Below, one piece after another: positions 9,464 to 17,489 of a stretch of 64,000 nucleotides of DNA. Numbering within the stretch: position 1 is the stretch's first letter; every line of letters starts with the position of its first letter. The stretch spans positions 20,465-84,464 of the forward strand of contig NZ_AFNK01000078.1 in NCBI RefSeq assembly GCF_000238795.1. The letters are read 5' to 3'. Made by a program: the position numbers and the translations under genes. The notes beneath the pieces were generated by a model. That model made no database searches, was not told where the DNA came from, and saw only the letters and a program-made list of their open reading frames with translations. The stretch is from Haemophilus sputorum CCUG 13788. GTDB lineage: Bacteria; Pseudomonadota; Gammaproteobacteria; Enterobacterales; Pasteurellaceae.

Positions 9464-9489
9464 AATTTGGCAATTATTATAGCCAAATT
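9464..9489. promoter_or_regulatory. Perfect 8-bp dyad in the divergent araC-like/ahpD-like control region
   Basis: AATTTGGC (9464-9471) and GCCAAATT (9482-9489) flank 10 bases. TATAAT on the minus strand (9481-9476) sits in the centre, so the dyad overlaps a likely -10 of the regulator gene. It is a plausible operator shared by both divergent genes. Confidence 0.5.
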
Positions 9490-9536
9490 TACTTAAAATA
9501 AACGCATAAATTACGCATACAATGGAGAAAAATATT

Positions 9537-9878
9537 ATGTTTGCAGATTGGAAAAACGATGTTGCCCATGTTAAAAAATCTTTTGGCGCACTCGGTAAAA
9601 AACACCCTAAAATGTTACAAGCTTACCAAGCACTAGGCGCAGCAGCAGCTGAAGGCAATGTATTAGATGCAAAAACGCGCGAGCTTATCGCGCTTGCGGT
9701 TGCAGTTACAACGCGTTGTGAAAGCTGTATCGGCGTACATGCAGAAGAAGCGGTAAAAGCTGGCGCAACGGAAGAAGAAGTGGCAGCAGCATTAGCAATG
9801 TCAATCGCGTTAAATGCAGGGGCAGCTTATACCTATTCTTTAAGAGCGTTAGAAGCCTATAACGCACAAAAAGAATAA
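9537..9878 (+). CDS. Carboxymuconolactone decarboxylase/AhpD-like small protein
   Basis: 113-residue cytoplasmic protein of the CMD/AhpD fold, helical and alanine rich. The CxxC-x3-H motif of the alkylhydroperoxidase core (CESCIGVHAEEA) suggests thiol-based peroxidase or disulfide reductase activity rather than lactone decarboxylation. An ATG at 9522 is in frame, but its GGAG is the ribosome site for the ATG at 9537, giving an N-terminus (MFADWK) like the H. influenzae homologue HI1053. It is divergent from an AraC-type regulator and has its own terminator. The physiological substrate is not known. Confidence 0.85.
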   Translation: MFADWKNDVAHVKKSFGALGKKHPKMLQAYQALGAAAAEGNVLDAKTRELIALAVAVTTRCESCIGVHAEEAVKAGATEEEVAAALAMSIALNAGAAYTYSLRALEAYNAQKE

Positions 9879-9887
9879 GATAAAAAC

Positions 9888-9914
9888 AGGGCGCTATCAG
9901 AAGCGCCCTTTTGT
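9888..9914. terminator. Bidirectional terminator
   Basis: AGGGCGCT (9888-9895), loop ATCAGA, AGCGCCCT (9902-9909), with TTTTGTTT after it and AAAAA before it. It serves both the AhpD-like gene and lysO. Confidence 0.85.
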
Positions 9915-10826
9915 TTAACTCGCTAAATGGATAAATAAACTCAATAAAATCGGCGGAAGTAAATTCGTGATAAACCCAAAACTAATTGAAAGTGGTACCA
10001 TTTGCGTTCCACCTGATTTTTGAATAACAGGTAGCATACAATCTAATGAAGTTGCGCCACCTAGCCCGATAGCCGTTGAAGGCAAACGCGGCATCAATAA
10101 TGGAATTAAAAATAGACAAACGATCTCGCGGGAAATGTCATTGAAAAAAGCGATACTACCATCAACCGCGCCCCAAGCATCATAAACCAACACGCTAGAA
10201 AGCGAATACCAACCAAAAGCTGAAGCAAATGCCATGCCCTTCATCACAGGTAAGTCTAAATAACATGCCGCTAATGCCCCACCAAGCAAGCTAGTTACCA
10301 TAAAAATGAGCGCCGTATAAATGCCTCGCTGATTGAAAAAGACCTGTCTAAGTGGAATACCACTATTACGCAGCTGAATACCAACCCCAAACACCATCAG
10401 CATTACCGCATAAGTGCTAGTGCCCATTGGAAAAGCAAGCCATCCTTTCGTCCAATATCCAACTAAAGCACCCAATGCAGTCGTTCCAATTAAACGAAAC
10501 GAATCCCATAACATTCGCCAGTGAGAAGGTTTTTCACCGTTTTGATTTTCTGTCCTCACCATCGGGAAAAACTTATCATAAAGCCCAATACCGATAATAT
10601 TGCAACTTAGAATAGTGATACTCAATCCAAATGCCGTATGCCCAATCAATGGTAATTTGCTACCAAGATCATCTAACTGCCCCAGTGAAATCCCAATCAC
10701 TAATAAAATAATATACAAACAAGCGCTCACAACGCGATCCACCCAACGCATGATGCGGGGTTGTGAAACTTTAAAAAAATATCCCAATACAAGCGGGATA
10801 AAAACCATCGCTAATCCAAATAACAT
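9915..10826 (-). CDS. lysO: L-lysine exporter LysO (YbjE) family
   Basis: Inner-membrane protein of 303 residues with about eight to nine hydrophobic segments. The block GWYSLSSVLVYDAWG followed by FFNDISREIVCLF is the signature of the LysO family (E. coli YbjE, 299 residues), which exports lysine and protects against thialysine. Homologues are sometimes split into two halves; this one is full length. It is divergent from dinB over 93 bases. No lysine riboswitch is visible in that short gap. Confidence 0.88.
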   Translation of the reverse strand: MLFGLAMVFIPLVLGYFFKVSQPRIMRWVDRVVSACLYIILLVIGISLGQLDDLGSKLPLIGHTAFGLSITILSCNIIGIGLYDKFFPMVRTENQNGEKPSHWRMLWDSFRLIGTTALGALVGYWTKGWLAFPMGTSTYAVMLMVFGVGIQLRNSGIPLRQVFFNQRGIYTALIFMVTSLLGGALAACYLDLPVMKGMAFASAFGWYSLSSVLVYDAWGAVDGSIAFFNDISREIVCLFLIPLLMPRLPSTAIGLGGATSLDCMLPVIQKSGGTQMVPLSISFGFITNLLPPILLSLFIHLAS

Positions 10827-10875
10827 ACGCCCTCCAATAACACTTGACCTTTCCTATTCCGTGATTAAAATAACA

Positions 10876-10891
10876 CTGTTTTTTCATACAT
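10876..10891 (+). promoter_or_regulatory. Weak LexA-like box upstream of dinB
   Basis: CTGT-N8-ACAT differs from the SOS box CTGT-N8-ACAG at one base. It lies 28 bases before dinB, where SOS control would be expected. Confidence 0.35.
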
Positions 10892-10919
10892 TTTTTCATA
10901 TTACAAGCGGTCTTATTTT

Positions 10920-12002
10920 ATGGCAAATTTGCAAAATTATCAGCGTAAAATTATCCACATTGATATGGATTGCTTTTATGCCGCCATTGAAATGCGTGAT
11001 GATCCTTCGCTCGTTGGCAAACCTGTGGCAGTAGGTAGCGATGTTTATCAACACGGCGTGCTGACCACTTGTAATTATGAGGCAAGAAAATTTGGCTTAC
11101 ACAGCGCCATGCCAACTGCACAAGCCCTTAAACGCTGCCCAAACTTAATTTTACGCCCTGTTAATATGGCTTATTACAAAAGCGTTTCAGCACAAATTCA
11201 TCAAATTTTTCGCCACTATACCGACATTATTGAACCGCTTTCACTTGATGAAGCTTTTTTAGATGTAACGGATAGCGCACACTGCTCAGGCTCTGCCACC
11301 TGGATTGCAGAAGCGATCCGGCAAGCGATTGCGCAAGAATTACAACTGACTGCCTCTGCTGGCGTAGCGCCTTTAAAATTTTTAGCCAAAATTGCATCTG
11401 ACCAAAACAAACCAAACGGTATTTTTGTTATTCCCCCTGAAAAAGTGGCTGACTTTATTCATCAATTACCGCTGAAAAAGATTCCTGGCGTCGGCAAAGT
11501 CACACAAGAAAAATTAACACAGCTCGGATTACAGACTTGTGCAGATATTCAACAATCTGACCAAGCGTTAATTTACAAAACCTTTGGTAAATTCGGGCAA
11601 CGGTTATGGGCATTTAGCCACGGCATTGACAACCGTTCAATTGAGCCCAATCGCCCAAGAAAATCTGTTGCAGTTGAAAATACATTAATCACGCCAATAG
11701 ATAATCTAGATGAGGCAAAAAACATTGTTAGCCAACAATTTGAGACCCTTAAACAACGATTAAATAGAAATTGTAAAGATATTCCTCTTAGCGAATTTAA
11801 GAAATTAGGCATTAAACTCAAATTTGATGATTTCAGCCAAACCACTTTAGAAAGAACCATGAATGGGCTTACATTAGCGCGTTTTCTTACCTTGCTAGAA
11901 CAAATATGGGAGCGGCGCGCCAAACGTAAAATTCGTTTAATTGGCTTAAACGTGCATTTACCAAATAAAAAAATTACTCATCAATTAAATTTATGGGAAT
12001 AA
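10920..12002 (+). CDS. dinB: DNA polymerase IV (Y-family translesion polymerase)
   Basis: Error-prone lesion-bypass polymerase of 360 residues (E. coli 351). Metal-binding residues are D15 and D17 (HIDMDCF) with D110-E111 (SLDEAFLDVT). Helix-hairpin-helix residues (KKIPGVGK) lie in the thumb, and the C-terminus QLNLWE is a beta-clamp binding peptide. There is no classical ribosome site; instead an uptake signal (ACAAGCGGT) and its T/A-rich extension straddle the ATG. The divergent gap holds a weak LexA-like box. A terminator follows. Confidence 0.95.
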   Translation: MANLQNYQRKIIHIDMDCFYAAIEMRDDPSLVGKPVAVGSDVYQHGVLTTCNYEARKFGLHSAMPTAQALKRCPNLILRPVNMAYYKSVSAQIHQIFRHYTDIIEPLSLDEAFLDVTDSAHCSGSATWIAEAIRQAIAQELQLTASAGVAPLKFLAKIASDQNKPNGIFVIPPEKVADFIHQLPLKKIPGVGKVTQEKLTQLGLQTCADIQQSDQALIYKTFGKFGQRLWAFSHGIDNRSIEPNRPRKSVAVENTLITPIDNLDEAKNIVSQQFETLKQRLNRNCKDIPLSEFKKLGIKLKFDDFSQTTLERTMNGLTLARFLTLLEQIWERRAKRKIRLIGLNVHLPNKKITHQLNLWE

Positions 12003-12032
12003 TCGGCGTCTAACGCTTGAAATTACGCAAAT

Positions 12033-12059
12033 TTGCCTCATTATAAGGCAAGTTTTTTT
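12033..12059 (+). terminator. dinB terminator
   Basis: TTGCCT (12033-12038), 7-base loop, AGGCAA (12046-12051), then G and seven T. Confidence 0.75.
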
Positions 12060-12086
12060 ACTTTTCTTTTTTTGGAGAATTCAATA

Positions 12087-12956
12087 ATGGCAAAACGTGT
12101 CATTTTATTTTTGTTGATGAACTTAGCAGTGATGTTTGTATTGAACATCGTGCTACAAATTATTTTTAAAGTCACTGGCATTCAAGGTGGAAGCACCGCA
12201 GGTATTTTAGTGATGTCTGCTGTCTTTGGTTTCGCAGGCTCCTTGATTTCACTATTTTTGTCAAAAACTATGGCATTACGCTCTGTGGGTGCAGAAATTA
12301 TTACTACACCACGCACACAAACAGAACAATGGTTATTTAACACCGTGCAACGCCAAGCACAGCAAGCTAATATTCCAATACCAGATATTGCGATTTATCA
12401 CTCAGCGGATGTTAATGCTTTTGCAACCGGTGCAACGAAAAGCAATTCTTTAGTGGCAGTCAGCACAGGCTTATTAAATAACATGACAGAAGCGGAAGCA
12501 GAAGCGGTTATTGCGCATGAAATCTCTCATATTGCCAACGGCGATATGGTTACCATGACCTTATTACAAGGCGTGCTTAACACCTTTGTGCTTTTCTTAT
12601 CGCGCATTATTTCTACCGCAGCTTCTAGCTCTCGTGATGAAAACGGTAACTCAAGCCAAAACGCTTTAGTTTTCTGGGTGGTTGATATTGTGTTACAAAT
12701 GGTCTTTGGCGTGATTGCGACCATGATCGCAATGTGGTTCTCACGTTATCGTGAATTCCGTGCTGATGCCGGTTCTGCACAATTAGTCGGAAAAGAAAAA
12801 ATGATTGCGGCACTAGAACGCTTACAACGCATTCATGAGCCGCAACAACTTGAAGGTTCTTTAGCTGCATTTATGATCAATGCACCAAAAACAAAAGAAC
12901 TTTTTATGAGCCATCCGCCGTTAGAAAAACGTATCGCAGCGTTACGTAGCTTATAA
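12087..12956 (+). CDS. htpX: Membrane zinc metalloprotease HtpX
   Basis: Inner-membrane M48 protease that degrades misfolded membrane proteins alongside FtsH. 289 residues from the ATG at 12087, which has TTTGGAGAATT upstream; an in-frame TTG at 12033 lies inside the dinB terminator and is rejected. Two N-terminal membrane segments (about 5-28 and 36-58) are followed by the zinc motif HEISH (144-148), further membrane segments (about 158-210) and a FRADAGSA block that supplies the third zinc ligand. It is expressed alone. Confidence 0.95.
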   Translation: MAKRVILFLLMNLAVMFVLNIVLQIIFKVTGIQGGSTAGILVMSAVFGFAGSLISLFLSKTMALRSVGAEIITTPRTQTEQWLFNTVQRQAQQANIPIPDIAIYHSADVNAFATGATKSNSLVAVSTGLLNNMTEAEAEAVIAHEISHIANGDMVTMTLLQGVLNTFVLFLSRIISTAASSSRDENGNSSQNALVFWVVDIVLQMVFGVIATMIAMWFSRYREFRADAGSAQLVGKEKMIAALERLQRIHEPQQLEGSLAAFMINAPKTKELFMSHPPLEKRIAALRSL

Positions 12957-12969
12957 TATTATAATCTAA

Positions 12970-13014
12970 CAAGCGGTCATATTCTGCAAAATTTTTGCGA
13001 AATATGACCGCTTG
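12970..13014. repeat. Inverted uptake-sequence pair, bidirectional terminator
   Basis: CAAGCGGTCATATT (12970-12983) pairs perfectly with AATATGACCGCTTG (13001-13014). The 17-base loop contains an inner TGCAAA/TTTGCG pairing. It sits between the convergent htpX and yqaA genes. Confidence 0.85.
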
Positions 13015-13019
13015 CATAT

Positions 13020-13517
13020 TTAACCGACCACATATTTTAAAAGTGGGTACAGGCTAACTAATAAAATTAAATAACGGCAAAATTTGCCAATAGTAATAAA
13101 AATGACACTAGCCACAGCGGGAAAACGTAACCAGCCTGCAATAGCACATAAAATATCACCTACAAATGGCAACCAGCTCAGTAGCAGGACATATACGCCA
13201 TATTTTTCACTCTTCTCTAACGCCCACTTAACCAATCTCTTTTGACTATTTATTGGCTTTGGCGCAAGCATTCCCATCGCATAAGTCACAATACTACCTA
13301 AACTATTTCCAACTGTTGCCACTAACACTAATAACCACAACTCAGCATGCCAAAAAGATTCATGGGCATAGATCGATTTTGAAGCTAATGCACTAAATAC
13401 AATTTCAGAATTGCCAGGCAAAACTGTCGCACTTAAAAAAGCACTTAAAAACAAGAACAACCACTGATTTTCATTTGAAGAAAAAAAGCCAAAAAAAGCG
13501 AGAAGGTAATCAGTCAT
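13020..13517 (-). CDS. yqaA: YqaA/DedA-like inner-membrane protein
   Basis: 165-residue membrane protein with four to five hydrophobic segments. FLSATVLPGNSEIV at the start, TVGNSLGS in the middle and LLSWLPFVGD-LCAIAGW near the end match the YqaA branch of the DedA/SNARE-associated (VTT) superfamily. DedA proteins help flip or recycle lipid carriers and maintain the proton motive force; the role of YqaA itself is unknown. It is about 20 residues longer at both ends than E. coli YqaA (142 residues). It is divergent from focA. Confidence 0.8.
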   Translation of the reverse strand: MTDYLLAFFGFFSSNENQWLFLFLSAFLSATVLPGNSEIVFSALASKSIYAHESFWHAELWLLVLVATVGNSLGSIVTYAMGMLAPKPINSQKRLVKWALEKSEKYGVYVLLLSWLPFVGDILCAIAGWLRFPAVASVIFITIGKFCRYLILLVSLYPLLKYVVG

Positions 13518-13591
13518 ACGGAGATCTTTGTGATAAATTTGTTAAATTACTGTATCAATTCTTTAATGTAATTTTGCTATTTTGTTTAATT

Positions 13592-13605
13592 TTGATGTGA
13601 ATCAA
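13592..13605 (+). promoter_or_regulatory. FNR box upstream of focA
   Basis: TTGAT-GTGA-ATCAA is a perfect FNR consensus. It is centred about 82 bases before the start predicted from the TATAAT at 13669, a helix-phased class I distance. It marks anaerobic activation of the focA-pfl genes. Confidence 0.85.
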
Positions 13606-13646
13606 TCTTTTTTTCCAATTTAACCAAAATTGAGTAAGAAATAAGT

Positions 13647-13674
13647 TTGCTCCACCTCTTAAGAGGTCTATAAT
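13647..13674 (+). promoter_or_regulatory. focA promoter with embedded NarP-like site
   Basis: The -35 is TTGCTC (13647-13652) and the -10 is TATAAT (13669-13674). The 16-bp spacer (13653-13668) is itself a 7-2-7 inverted repeat, CACCTCT-TA-AGAGGTC, matching the NarL/NarP consensus TACYYMT-N2-AKRRGTA at 12 of 14 positions. A regulator bound there would block RNA polymerase, so nitrate repression is predicted. Confidence 0.7.
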
Positions 13675-13721
13675 TCTGACAAACTTTAATTATTATTTAA
13701 ATCTAAAATTAAGGAATGCCT

Positions 13722-14546
13722 ATGTTTTCTCCTGCTGAAATGGCAAAAATTACAGAAGATGGCGCAGTGTATAAAGCCACTAAACATCAGCTCTATTCTT
13801 TTATTTCAGCCATTGTTGCCGGAGGATTTATTGCGCTTGCCTTTGTTTTCTATACAACCACTCAAACGGGCAGTGCAGATATACCATGGGGCGTTGCCAA
13901 ACTGATTGGCGGCACCGTCTTTTCACTCGGCGTAACGATGTGTGTCGTTTTTGGCGCTGAACTTTTTACTTCTTCTACCCTAACAGCCGTTGCTAAAGCA
14001 ACTCACCGCATTACATGGGGTCAAATGTTTAAAAACTGGCTTGTTGTTTATGGCGGCAATTTTATTGGCGGATTAAGCGTGGTTGCACTCATTTGGTTTG
14101 CTGGACAAATTATGGCTGCCAATGGGCAATGGGGACTCACTATCTTAAAAACTGCCCAACATAAAATCCATCATACATGGATGGAAGCTTTCACGCTTGG
14201 TATTCTTTGTAACATCATGGTTTGTGTCGCAGTATGGATGGCAAATGCTGGTAAGTCATTAACTGATAAAGCCTTTATCATGATTTTACCCATTGCTTTA
14301 TTCGTTTCTTCAGGCTTTGAGCACTGTGTTGCCAATATGTTTATGATTCCAATGGGTATTGCGATTGCACAAGGTGCCGAACCTTCATTTTGGGCTGCAA
14401 TTGGCGTTGACCCTGCAACTTATGCTGACTTAGATTTATCTCATTTTATCGTGAAAAACCTTATTCCAGTTACCCTTGGTAACATTGTCGGTGGAGTATT
14501 CTTTATTGGCTTAGTCCAATGGTTTTTACATATTAGGGAGCATTAA
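13722..14546 (+). CDS. focA: Formate transporter
   Basis: Pentameric inner-membrane channel of the formate/nitrite family that exports or imports formate during fermentation. 274 residues from the ATG at 13722; the ATG six bases earlier overlaps the AAGGAA ribosome site and is rejected. Six hydrophobic segments are visible, with the FocA-type stretches GGFIALAFVFYTTT, LGILCNIMVCVAVWMA and SGFEHCVANMF, the last carrying the conserved His near the pore. It heads a focA-lipoprotein-pflB unit under FNR and NarP-type control. Confidence 0.95.
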   Translation: MFSPAEMAKITEDGAVYKATKHQLYSFISAIVAGGFIALAFVFYTTTQTGSADIPWGVAKLIGGTVFSLGVTMCVVFGAELFTSSTLTAVAKATHRITWGQMFKNWLVVYGGNFIGGLSVVALIWFAGQIMAANGQWGLTILKTAQHKIHHTWMEAFTLGILCNIMVCVAVWMANAGKSLTDKAFIMILPIALFVSSGFEHCVANMFMIPMGIAIAQGAEPSFWAAIGVDPATYADLDLSHFIVKNLIPVTLGNIVGGVFFIGLVQWFLHIREH

Positions 14547-14548
14547 AA

Positions 14549-15004
14549 ATGAAATTACTTCGAATGATTTTTCTGGCATTGATTGTCAGTGCATGTAGTA
14601 GCCCTAAAGCTGATAGCTCTGCTACAGCAAAACAAGAATTTGCCCAATTTGCAAAAATGGCAGAAACTTTAGATAACGAATTCATTGATGAATCACGTAA
14701 TTTCCTTACTGAAAATGGACATCTAACTGGCGATAAAGCAAAAAAAAGCGCACTTAAATGGCTTAAGGAAATTGATAGCAAGCAAATTCAAAAGATGAAT
14801 AGCTTACAGATAAAAGATCCCCAAGTTAACAGATTGAGAACGCTCTTTATCCAAAATAAACTAGATATTGAAAAAGCGGTTGAGAATAATGGATTTGTAA
14901 AAAAACCAAGCGTAAAAGCGATGAAAATAAATCAAAAATTAAAACGTGATAACACCGAATACGACCAGTTATTTGATACTTTGAAGAAAAAATATCCGCT
15001 TTAA
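14549..15004 (+). CDS. Small putative lipoprotein between focA and pflB
   Basis: 151-residue product of unknown function. A short N-terminal hydrophobic stretch ends in a lipobox (IVSAC, C16), so it is probably a lipid-anchored envelope protein. The rest is charged, lysine-rich and predicted helical, with no recognisable domain. It starts 2 bases after the focA stop with GGGAG as ribosome site, so it is co-transcribed and probably coupled to focA. I know of no such gene between focA and pfl in H. influenzae. A possible lineage-specific insertion. Confidence 0.7.
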   Translation: MKLLRMIFLALIVSACSSPKADSSATAKQEFAQFAKMAETLDNEFIDESRNFLTENGHLTGDKAKKSALKWLKEIDSKQIQKMNSLQIKDPQVNRLRTLFIQNKLDIEKAVENNGFVKKPSVKAMKINQKLKRDNTEYDQLFDTLKKKYPL

Positions 15005-15097
15005 ATAAACATAAGCGGTCAAAAAAGAATAAGATTTTACAAACTCCGATGCTTAGCATCACCCATTTTGGAAATAACATACAGAGGACTTTATAAA

Positions 15098-17422
15098 ATG
15101 ACTCAACTCACAGATGCCCAACAAAAAGCCTGGGCCGGTTTTGTCGGTGGCGACTGGCAAACTGAAGTAAACGTTCGAGATTTTATCCAAAAAAACTATA
15201 CCCCATATGAAGGCGATGAGTCTTTCTTAGCTGGTGCAACTCCTGCTACCACTAAATTATGGGAAGAAGTAATGGAAAAAATCAAAGTTGAGAATAAAAC
15301 GCACGAACCGTATGACATCGATTGCGATATTCCATCTACCATTACCTCACACAAACCGGGCTATATCGACCAAGCGCTTGAAAAAATCGTTGGTCTTCAA
15401 ACTGATGCACCATTAAAACGTGCAATTATGCCATTTGGTGGGATCAACATGGTAAAAGGCTCTTGCCAAGTTTACCGTCGCGAATTAAACCCTGAAGTAG
15501 AAAAAATCTTCACTGAATACCGTAAAACCCACAACCAAGGTGTGTTTGATGTTTATACACCAGACATTCTTCGTTGCCGTCGTTCAGGCGTAATTACTGG
15601 TTTACCAGATGCTTACGGTCGTGGTCGTATTATCGGTGACTATCGTCGTTTAGCGATTTATGGTGCAGATTTCTTAATGAAAGACAAACAACGTCAGTTT
15701 GCTTCATTACAACCACGCTTAGAAGCGGGCGAAGATATTCAAGCAACCATTCAATTACGTGAAGAAATTGCTGAACAACACCGAGCTTTAGGTCAAATTA
15801 AAGAGATGGCGGCAAGCTATGGCTTTGACGTTTCTCGTCCAGCTGAAACTGCACAAGAAGCAGTACAATGGGTATATTTTGCTTACCTTGCTGCGGTGAA
15901 ATCACAAAATGGTGCAGCAATGTCATTCGGTCGTGTTTCTTCATTCTTAGATATTTATATCGAGCGTGATTTAAAAGCAGGCAAAATTACCGAAACTGAA
16001 GCTCAAGAGTTAATCGACCACTTAGTAATGAAATTACGTATGGTACGTTTCTTACGTACACCTGAATACGATCAACTCTTCTCTGGCGACCCAATGTGGG
16101 CAACTGAAACCTTAGCAGGTATGGGTTTAGACGGCCGTACTTTGGTAACCAAAACCAGCTTCCGTATTCTAAACACCCTATACACCATGGGTCCATCGCC
16201 TGAGCCTAACTTAACCATTCTTTGGTCTGAACAGCTTCCAGCAGGCTTTAAACACTATGCGGCTAAAGTTTCTATTGATACCTCATCAGTTCAATACGAA
16301 AACGATGACTTAATGCGTCCAGACTTCAACAACGATGACTATGCAATCGCATGTTGCGTATCGCCAATGGTGGTAGGTAAACAAATGCAATTCTTTGGTG
16401 CGCGTGCAAACTTAGCGAAAACCTTGTTATACGCGATCAATGGTGGTGTAGATGAAAAATCAGGCGACCAAGTTGGTCCAAAAACTGATCCAATTTCAAG
16501 CGAATACTTAGATTACGATGAAGTAATGGAAAAAATGGATCACTTCATGGATTGGTTAGCAACCCAATATGTGACTGCATTGAATATTATCCACTTCATG
16601 CATGATAAATATGCATATGAAGCTGCGTTAATGGCATTCCATGACCGTGACGTATTCCGCACTATGGCTTGTGGTATCGCGGGACTTTCTGTGGCAGCAG
16701 ACTCACTTTCAGCAATTAAATATGCGAAAGTAAAACCAATTCGTAGCGATATTGAAATCAAAAACAAAAAAGGCGAAGTGCTTGGTGTAGCGAAAAATGT
16801 GGCAACCGACTTCGAAATTGAAGGCGAATACCCACAATTCGGTAACAATGATAACCGTGTAGACGATATTGCGGTTGATTTAGTTGAGCGTTTCATGAAA
16901 AAAATCCAAACGCACAAAACATATCGCAACGCAACCCCAACACAATCTGTGCTTACCATTACCTCTAACGTGGTTTATGGTAAAAAAACTGGTAACACCC
17001 CAGATGGACGCCGTGCAGGTGCACCATTTGGTCCTGGTGCAAACCCAATGCACGGACGTGACCAAAAAGGTGCTGTGGCTTCATTAACTTCTGTTGCTAA
17101 ATTGCCATTTGCTTACGCGAAAGATGGTATCTCTTATACCTTCTCTATCGTACCAAATGCATTAGGTAAAGATTATGAAGCACAAAAACGTAACCTTGCA
17201 GGTTTAATGGACGGTTACTTCCACCACGAAGCCGTGGTTGAAGGTGGTCAGCACTTAAATGTGAACGTGTTAAACCGTGAAACCTTGTTAGATGCAGTAG
17301 AACACCCTGAAAAATACCCACAATTAACTATTCGTGTTTCAGGCTATGCTGTGCGTTTCAACTCTTTAACTAAAGAGCAACAACAAGACGTTATTACACG
17401 TACTTTCACAGAATCGTTCTAA
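15098..17422 (+). CDS. pflB: Formate C-acetyltransferase (pyruvate formate-lyase)
   Basis: Anaerobic glycyl-radical enzyme converting pyruvate and CoA to acetyl-CoA and formate. 774 residues from the ATG at 15098 (AGAGGA upstream); an in-frame codon at 15068 would add ten unrelated residues. The thiyl pair C419-C420 lies in YAIACCVSP, and the radical glycine G749 lies in [10 protein letters not shown] near the C-terminus. It is activated by PflA, whose gene is normally next but here lies 9.3 kb away beyond an accessory island. Confidence 0.97.
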   Translation: MTQLTDAQQKAWAGFVGGDWQTEVNVRDFIQKNYTPYEGDESFLAGATPATTKLWEEVMEKIKVENKTHEPYDIDCDIPSTITSHKPGYIDQALEKIVGLQTDAPLKRAIMPFGGINMVKGSCQVYRRELNPEVEKIFTEYRKTHNQGVFDVYTPDILRCRRSGVITGLPDAYGRGRIIGDYRRLAIYGADFLMKDKQRQFASLQPRLEAGEDIQATIQLREEIAEQHRALGQIKEMAASYGFDVSRPAETAQEAVQWVYFAYLAAVKSQNGAAMSFGRVSSFLDIYIERDLKAGKITETEAQELIDHLVMKLRMVRFLRTPEYDQLFSGDPMWATETLAGMGLDGRTLVTKTSFRILNTLYTMGPSPEPNLTILWSEQLPAGFKHYAAKVSIDTSSVQYENDDLMRPDFNNDDYAIACCVSPMVVGKQMQFFGARANLAKTLLYAINGGVDEKSGDQVGPKTDPISSEYLDYDEVMEKMDHFMDWLATQYVTALNIIHFMHDKYAYEAALMAFHDRDVFRTMACGIAGLSVAADSLSAIKYAKVKPIRSDIEIKNKKGEVLGVAKNVATDFEIEGEYPQFGNNDNRVDDIAVDLVERFMKKIQTHKTYRNATPTQSVLTITSNVVYGKKTGNTPDGRRAGAPFGPGANPMHGRDQKGAVASLTSVAKLPFAYAKDGISYTFSIVPNALGKDYEAQKRNLAGLMDGYFHHEAVVEGGQHLNVNVLNRETLLDAVEHPEKYPQLTIRVSGYAVRFNSLTKEQQQDVITRTFTESF

Positions 17423-17450
17423 GCAACAAAACACAATAGAATGAGCTAAA

Positions 17451-17485
17451 AAAACCTCCACAAATTGCTTGTGGAGGTTTTATTT
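17451..17485. terminator. Bidirectional terminator at the island's left edge
   Basis: A 13-bp stem, AAAACCTCCACAA (17451-17463) with TTGTGGAGGTTTT (17469-17481) and loop ATTGC, has T-runs on both strands. It ends pflB transcription and also that of the convergent AAA ATPase gene, whose stop is 5 bases away. Confidence 0.92.
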
Positions 17486-17489
17486 TAGG

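Noticed and set aside
9435..9473. TTG start that lengthens the AraC-type regulator
   Set aside because: No ribosome site, and it would begin inside the dyad/-10 region of the gene's own promoter.
12033..12086. N-terminal extension of htpX from a TTG
   Set aside because: The TTG and following codons are the dinB terminator, and the ATG at 12087 has a good ribosome site and family-matching N-terminus.
15048..15060. GATGC-TTA-GCATC hairpin before pflB
   Set aside because: Five base pairs without a T-run; too weak for a terminator and no known regulator motif.
16540..16959. Open frame of 139 codons opposite pflB
   Set aside because: Antisense shadow of pflB with no start signals.
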